NCBI RefSeq assembly: GCF_000213055.1
Contig: NZ_CM001165.1
Location: forward strand, 4,858,945 to 4,922,944
DNA: 64,000 bases
DNA from: Streptomyces sp. Tu6071
Lineage (GTDB): Bacteria > Actinomycetota > Actinomycetes > Streptomycetales > Streptomycetaceae
Direction of reading: 5' to 3'
Part shown: piece by piece, positions 59,667 to 64,000 of the stretch
Layout: every line of letters begins with the position of its first letter
How positions within the stretch are numbered: the first letter of the stretch is position 1
The notes under the pieces: generated by a model
The model's input: only the letters and a program-made list of their open reading frames with translations
Told to the model about the DNA's origin: nothing
Database searches by the model: none
Translations under genes and position numbers: made by a program

Positions 59667-61057
59667 GGGCCCCGGGGGTGCGCCTCGCGACACGCCGCAG
59701 GTCCGCCCGTCCCCGTACCGGCTACGCGTCCCCGCCGGTGCGGGCGCTTCCGTCCCTGCTCCGGCAACTCGCGGGCGACCGGCTGGCGATGATGACGGCG
59801 GCGGCCGGGTACGGCGATGCCGTGCGGCTCCCGATGGGCCCGAAGACGCTCTACTTCTTCAACCACCCGGACCACGCCAAGCACGTCCTGGCCGACAACG
59901 CCGCCAACTACCACAAGGGCATCGGGCTCGTGCAGGCCCGACGCGCGCTGGGGGACGGGCTGCTGACCAGTGAGGGCGAGCTGTGGCGACGGCAGCGCAA
60001 GGTCGTCCAGCCGGCCTTCCAGCACAAGCGGATCGCGGGGCAGGCCGATGCCGTCGCGCAGGAGGCCGCCGCCCTGGTCGCGCGGCTGCGCGCCCGCGCG
60101 GGGCACGGACCGGTGCGGCTGGATCAGGAACTGACGGGCCTGACCCTCGGCGTGCTGGGCCGCACGCTGCTCGCCTCCGACCTCGGCGGGTTCGACGGCC
60201 TCGGCCACGCCTTCGAGGCGGTCCAGGACCAGGCCATGTTCGAGATGGTGACGATGAACGCGGTGCCCACCTGGGTGCCGCTGCCCGGCCAGTTGCGCTT
60301 CCGGCACGCGCGCGCCCGCCTCCAGCACGTCGTGGAGCGGCTGACGGAGTCCGGGCACCCGAAGGGCGCCGACGCGGGGGACGGTACGGACGCGCTGTCG
60401 CGGCTCATCGCCTCGGTGGGCGAGGAGACCGACGCCTCGACCGGGCGCCGACGGCTGCGGGACGAACTGATCACGCTGCTGCTGGCCGGGCACGAGACCA
60501 CCGCGTCGACGCTCGGCTGGACCTGCTACCTGATCGACCGGCACCCGGAGGTCCGCGAGCGCCTGCACGAGGAGGCCGTGGAGGTGCTCGGCGACCGGCT
60601 GCCCTCCTACGAGGACCTGCAGCGGCTGCCGTTCACGACGGCCACGGTGGAGGAGGTCATGCGGCTGTACCCGCCGGTGTGGATTCTGCCGCGGCAGGCG
60701 CAGGCCGACGACGAGATCGGGGGGCTCCACGTCCCGGCCGGAGCCGACGTCCTGGTCTCCCCGTTCACGCTGCACCGTCACCCCCGCTTCTGGGAGGCGC
60801 CGGAGCAGTTCCGCCCCGAGCGGTTCCTGCCGGGTGCCCGGGGCGACCGCCCCCGGTACGCGCACATCCCCTTCGGGGCCGGGCCGCGGGTCTGCGTGGG
60901 GAGCAGCCTGGGGCTCATGGAGGCGGTCTTCACGGTGGCGCTGCTCTGCCGCGAGCTGCGCCTGGAGAAGGTGCCGGGTCACCGGGTGGTGGCGCAGCCG
61001 ATGCTCTCGCTGGGCATGAGGGACGGGCTGCCCGTGACGGTCCACCCCGTGCGGTGA
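59663..61057 (+). CDS. Cytochrome P450
   Basis: The product is 464 residues. The I-helix AGHETTAST near residue 275, K-helix ExxR in VEEVMRLYPP near 330, and heme-binding FGAGPRVCVG with the thiolate Cys near 410 are all intact. The sequence type (ALGDGLLTSEGELWRRQRKVVQPAF) is the CYP4/CYP102-like bacterial class. No membrane anchor. GTG at 59663 overlaps the preceding DUF1702 stop, so translation is coupled. Enediyne warhead cassettes carry a P450 (E7); a hydroxylation role in this cluster is inferred. No ferredoxin gene is seen in the window. Confidence 0.95.
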   Translation: MRAPGVRLATRRRSARPRTGYASPPVRALPSLLRQLAGDRLAMMTAAAGYGDAVRLPMGPKTLYFFNHPDHAKHVLADNAANYHKGIGLVQARRALGDGLLTSEGELWRRQRKVVQPAFQHKRIAGQADAVAQEAAALVARLRARAGHGPVRLDQELTGLTLGVLGRTLLASDLGGFDGLGHAFEAVQDQAMFEMVTMNAVPTWVPLPGQLRFRHARARLQHVVERLTESGHPKGADAGDGTDALSRLIASVGEETDASTGRRRLRDELITLLLAGHETTASTLGWTCYLIDRHPEVRERLHEEAVEVLGDRLPSYEDLQRLPFTTATVEEVMRLYPPVWILPRQAQADDEIGGLHVPAGADVLVSPFTLHRHPRFWEAPEQFRPERFLPGARGDRPRYAHIPFGAGPRVCVGSSLGLMEAVFTVALLCRELRLEKVPGHRVVAQPMLSLGMRDGLPVTVHPVR

Positions 61058-61097
61058 CCGCTCGCGGCGGGGCCGCCGGCCCCGCCGCACCACCACG

Positions 61098-61883
61098 TCA
61101 TCCGGCAGCCCGGACGATGTCCGTCTCGAACGCCTTCGACCGCACGCGCTGCAGAGCCACCAGGATGGGGGGATCGAGAACGCGCATCTCGCGCAGCCGG
61201 AACGCGGTCGGGCTCACCGGTGCGTCGCGCCGTATCTCCAGCGGGCCGAGGGAACCCACATGAACCGCTTGGTCCTCCGTCAGGGCCTCGCATGCGTGCC
61301 CGGGAACGGAATGCCCCAGAAGAAACCACGTACCCGCGGGAACACCCGTGATTTCGAAAGGGCCGGGGAGAGGAAGCACGGTACAACTCACCGGCTTTCC
61401 CTCGGGCACCCTGGTGGGGAAAAGGCCGAGGAATATCAGCCCCAGATCCGCCCCCTCCGGTGCGGTTACGGAACCGCATACCGAACTCCCCGGACCGCTG
61501 TCCGTCTTTCTTGCGAGTTTCACCGAGTGGACGAACCCGTTGAATCGCCGGTAGTCAGAGGGTGAAATTCCGACGCTTGCGGAAAATCGAGAGCTGAAGG
61601 TGCCCACGCTGTTGTACCCGACGGTGTGGCTGATGGCTGTGACGGTCAGGTCCGTCGTCAGCAAGAGCCTCTTGGCCTCCCGGATGCGCATCGCCGAGAG
61701 GAAACGGCCTGGTGAGACGCCTGTGACGCGCTGGAACTCGCGGGAGAAGTGGAATTTGCTGTACATGGCAAATCCGGCGATGTCGTCGATGCTCAGCGGC
61801 TCCGAGAGGTTCTCCTGCATAACTTCGATGGATCGCTTCACAGCATCGACGATATTTGGCGCCGCACTCTTCCCGCTCTCCAT
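61098..61883 (-). CDS. AraC-family regulator with N-terminal DNA-binding domain
   Basis: The product is 261 residues. The AraC helix-turn-helix pair lies at residues about 10-110 (EPLSIDDIAGFAMYSKFHF; LTVTAISHTVGYNSVGTFSS). The remaining ~150 residues (VSCTVLPLPGPFEITGVPAGTWFLL) are of an unknown sensing type. Codon usage is clearly poorer in G/C at third positions than in the neighbours, which points to a different origin. It is transcribed against the operon of P450 and towards it, and is divergent from DUF5987-GMC across a low-GC 305-bp gap. Likely pathway-specific controller of the flanking cluster. Confidence 0.9.
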   Translation of the reverse strand: MESGKSAAPNIVDAVKRSIEVMQENLSEPLSIDDIAGFAMYSKFHFSREFQRVTGVSPGRFLSAMRIREAKRLLLTTDLTVTAISHTVGYNSVGTFSSRFSASVGISPSDYRRFNGFVHSVKLARKTDSGPGSSVCGSVTAPEGADLGLIFLGLFPTRVPEGKPVSCTVLPLPGPFEITGVPAGTWFLLGHSVPGHACEALTEDQAVHVGSLGPLEIRRDAPVSPTAFRLREMRVLDPPILVALQRVRSKAFETDIVRAAG

Positions 61884-62188
61884 TTACCCTCCCAGGGCAG
61901 TGAGAAAGCGATCAGGTCTGTTGAATTCGGCGCCATGGGGGTCACCGAACGATGTACGACCTGGAACGCTCACAGCGGAAATGGATATTAGCAGTACGGA
62001 TCAGGCTCGAACAAGCATCCTTTATATGTTTCGAGGGCATAGACCAGGGGAATATATGGCCCCCCGGCGCACCTCCTGAAACAGCAATACCGGAGATGTT
62101 GCGAGCCTTCACGTGTTGGACTATCGACAGAGTCAATTTTCACCGGAACAATGCTCGCCAACTAATCCCCGGCCCAGAAGGAGTGGCT
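61884..62188. promoter_or_regulatory. Low-GC divergent promoter region (AraC / DUF5987-GMC)
   Basis: About 305 bp with roughly half A/T, in contrast to the >70 % GC around. AT-rich elements include CCTTTATATGTTTCG and AATATATGGCC. The ribosome-binding site AGAAGGAG at about 62176-62183 belongs to the DUF5987 gene. No gene is supported; small open frames here lack signals. Confidence 0.6.
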
Positions 62189-62758
62189 ATGACATCAGTC
62201 CAACCCGGCGGAAGTCCGGACAGAAACATCACCCTGGAGGCGTTCGCCGACACCATCGTCCCGGGCGAGAAGCGCTCCGCCGACGACCGTGCCGTCGCCG
62301 GCGCCGCCCCCGGCCCCGGCGCGGTCGCCGCCGGGGCCCTCGAACTGCTGGAGACGCCCGCCACCGGGCTCGTCGACGCCCTGGACGACTACGTCCTCTC
62401 CCTGAACGGGCACGCCACCGGGCACGCCGAGCGGTACGGGCTGCGACTGGACACCGACGTCCCGCCCTTCGTCGCGCTCTCCCACGAGGAGCGCACCGCC
62501 CTCGTCGCCGCCCTCGTCGCCCCCGGGCACCCCGAGCGGGAGCTGTGGGTCCTGCTCGCGCTCTTCTGCAACATGGCCTTCGACACCGGAGCCCACCTGC
62601 ACACGGCCGAGGCGATCGCCGCCGGGCACCCCGGCCTCTCCGCGATCGGCTTCTCCGCCCCCGACCCGGACGGCCTGTGGCGCTTCCCCGCCTTCTCGTA
62701 CAACCGCCCCCTGGCCCGTCTCCACCCCGACACCGCACCCTCCGGGAGTCTGGCGTGA
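62189..62758 (+). CDS. DUF5987 protein (probable enediyne E8-like)
   Basis: The product is 189 residues. It begins MTSVQPGG and has a conserved NITLEAFADTIVPGEKRSADD, FVALSHEERTALV and LLALFCNMAFDTGAHLHTAEA. This is the DUF5987 family, which in my recollection precedes a GMC oxidoreductase in enediyne clusters (E8). ATG at 62189 has AGAAGGAG at an ideal spacing; the longer frame beginning at 61952 is rejected. The stop overlaps the GMC start as GTGA, so the two act as a unit, possibly enzyme plus small subunit, as in FAD-dependent gluconate/sorbitol dehydrogenases. Confidence 0.85.
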   Translation: MTSVQPGGSPDRNITLEAFADTIVPGEKRSADDRAVAGAAPGPGAVAAGALELLETPATGLVDALDDYVLSLNGHATGHAERYGLRLDTDVPPFVALSHEERTALVAALVAPGHPERELWVLLALFCNMAFDTGAHLHTAEAIAAGHPGLSAIGFSAPDPDGLWRFPAFSYNRPLARLHPDTAPSGSLA

Positions 62759-64000
62759 ACAGTCCTCACAGCTCGGAACGCACCGATGTCCTCGTCGTGG
62801 GCAGCGGATTCGGCGGCGCCATCGCCGCCTACCACCTCGCCGCCGGCGGCGCGAAGGTGACCCTGCTGGAACGCGGGCCCTGGCTGGAGTCGCAGGACTT
62901 CGAGCACGACTTCCTCCTCGGCTCCTCGTACACCCGCATCTTCGACTTCGTCGTCGGCGACGGCATGAGCCTGCTCGGCGGCAACTGCGTCGGCGGCGGC
63001 AGCGTCGTCTACTTCGCCGCGATGCCCCGCGCCCCGCGCTTCGTGTTCGAACGCACCGGTTCCATCGGCCGCCGCATGTGGCCCTCCTCGCTCACCCGGG
63101 ACACCCTCGATCCCTGGTACGACATGGTCAGCGAGGCGCTGCCGGTCACCACTCAGGACTGGAACGACGTCTCCTACGCGGGCGGGCTCTTCGCCGCCGC
63201 CTGCGACCACGCCGGGCGGACCGCGAACCCCGTCCCCACCGCCGTCGACAACAGCAAGTGCACCAACTGCAACTGGATGATGGCCGGCTGCCGGTTCGAC
63301 GCCAAACGCTCCCTGCTGCTCAACTACCTGCCCGCGGCCCGCGCGTACGGCGCCGAGATACGCCCCCTGCACGAGGTGCAGAAACTCAGCCGGACCGACG
63401 ACGGCGGCTACCGCGTCCACTACGCGACCGTCGACGAGAGCGACTACCGGGTGCACACCGGCAGCGGCACCATCGACGCGAAGCTCGTCGTCCTCGCCGC
63501 CGGGGCCGGGGCCACGCCCACGATCCTCCAGCGCTCCGAGGCCGACCTCGGCACCATGCCGCACGCCGTCGGCCGCTACTTCTCCGGCAACGGCGAGCGC
63601 CTCAACACGGCCGTCATCGACGAGGAGAAGGCCCGCGACCTCCTCGGCCTGGACCGCGGCGACAACACCGCCTACCTCGCCAACCAGATCGGCAAGGGCC
63701 CGGTCGTGGCGAGCTGGGACAACCTCGACGGGAACCTGCCCGAGCACTCCCGCTACTCCCTCGAACAGCTCTACTTCCCGCCCGGGTTCGGCACCATCCT
63801 CGCCCAGGTGCCCGACGCCGAGGGCCCCAGCTGGTTCGGCCCGCGGAAGAAGGAACTGGTCAAGCAGTGGCAGTCCTGGCTGACCATCTTCACCATGATC
63901 GAGGACGACAACGAGGGCGTGTTCGGCCCGCCCCCGCCCACCGGCAACGCCGTCCGCATCTCCCAGCAGATGCTCGGCCGCGGCTCCCTCCAGTACCGGC
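62755..64000 (+). CDS. GMC-type FAD-dependent oxidoreductase, partial
   Basis: The frame starts at GTG 62755 (GTGA overlap with DUF5987) and stays open for 415 codons to the window edge. It has the FAD motif VVGSGFGGAIAAYHL, SLLGGNCVGGGSVVYF, a cysteine cluster NSKCTNCNWMMAGCRFDAK that is like cholesterol-oxidase/GMC oxidoreductases, and VLAAGAGATPTIL. In enediyne clusters the E9 protein is of this family. Substrate is unknown. The C-terminal catalytic His region is expected beyond the window. Confidence 0.93.
   Translation, partial: MNSPHSSERTDVLVVGSGFGGAIAAYHLAAGGAKVTLLERGPWLESQDFEHDFLLGSSYTRIFDFVVGDGMSLLGGNCVGGGSVVYFAAMPRAPRFVFERTGSIGRRMWPSSLTRDTLDPWYDMVSEALPVTTQDWNDVSYAGGLFAAACDHAGRTANPVPTAVDNSKCTNCNWMMAGCRFDAKRSLLLNYLPAARAYGAEIRPLHEVQKLSRTDDGGYRVHYATVDESDYRVHTGSGTIDAKLVVLAAGAGATPTILQRSEADLGTMPHAVGRYFSGNGERLNTAVIDEEKARDLLGLDRGDNTAYLANQIGKGPVVASWDNLDGNLPEHSRYSLEQLYFPPGFGTILAQVPDAEGPSWFGPRKKELVKQWQSWLTIFTMIEDDNEGVFGPPPPTGNAVRISQQMLGRGSLQYR

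Noticed and set aside
61952..62188. N-terminal extension of the DUF5987 protein, or a separate small gene in the low-GC gap
   Set aside because: A strong AGAAGGAG at ideal distance from ATG 62189 marks the start; upstream codons are AT-rich and unlike the family.
1..64000. tRNA, rRNA or riboswitch genes
   Set aside because: No cloverleaf-like segment, rRNA core sequence or known riboswitch consensus was recognised by eye; a covariance-model scan would be decisive.

Overview
The window is very high-GC DNA with third-position G/C bias, frequent GTG starts, GTGA/ATGA stop-start overlaps and long antisense shadow frames. Together with an afsQ1-afsQ2-sigQ locus, mycothiol amidase (mca), a hut-type histidine ammonia-lyase, mmpA and a conserved gene order, this indicates a Streptomyces chromosome. 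From memory, the order add ... afsQ2-afsQ1-sigQ ... deoC ... mutase-PNP ... deoR ... accA2-maf-(mmpA)-birA-cya ... hutH ... greA ... mca follows S. coelicolor from about SCO4901 to SCO4968, so most of the window is core genome.

Layout. 1-3.7 kb: a Streptomyces-specific XRE regulator / ATP-binding protein / small-protein unit, an alpha/beta-hydrolase-like gene and a membrane-anchored small protein. 3.7-7.1 kb: adenosine deaminase, then a disturbed patch with a frameshifted ADP-ribosylglycohydrolase beside a degenerate IS630-type transposase, then a PspC-domain gene. 7.2-12.3 kb: vanZ-like gene, lipoprotein, AfsQ2 kinase, AfsQ1 regulator and divergent sigQ. 12.5-22.2 kb: nucleoside and deoxynucleoside catabolism (uridine-kinase-like, deoC plus two aldehyde-dehydrogenase genes, sugar-phosphate mutase, PNP). 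22.4-38.8 kb: quinone reductase LpdA, DeoR regulator, AccA2, Maf, MmpA, BirA, adenylate cyclase, enoyl-CoA hydratase, diguanylate cyclase, HutH, a sortase substrate and an L,D-transpeptidase. 38.9-57.3 kb: two ABC exporters, XRE/alcohol dehydrogenase pair, cystathionine gamma-synthase, a degenerate ECF sigma pair, MarR, GreA, DUF4307, Mca, a giant NB-ARC/TPR protein, an RraA-family protein and a YdeI-family protein.

57.7-64 kb: the character changes. Two adjacent DUF1702 (UnbL-like) genes are translationally coupled to a cytochrome P450. A lower-GC AraC-type regulator follows, then a DUF5987 gene coupled to a GMC oxidoreductase cut by the window end. This gene set resembles the accessory cassette of enediyne clusters (UnbL, P450, E8-like, E9-like). 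The enediyne polyketide synthase itself is not in the window, so the assignment is an inference.

The best regulatory signal is a perfect 12-bp palindrome, CTACGCGCGTAG, just upstream of add, of deoC-aldh-aldh2 and of PNP-mutase. It ties together deamination of (deoxy)adenosine, phosphorolysis, isomerisation of (deoxy)ribose-1-phosphate, aldol cleavage to acetaldehyde and glyceraldehyde-3-phosphate, and oxidation of acetaldehyde. A second signal is a GTGAC-N6-GTGAC site between afsQ1 and sigQ that fits the published AfsQ1 motif. No rRNA, tRNA or CRISPR array was recognised.
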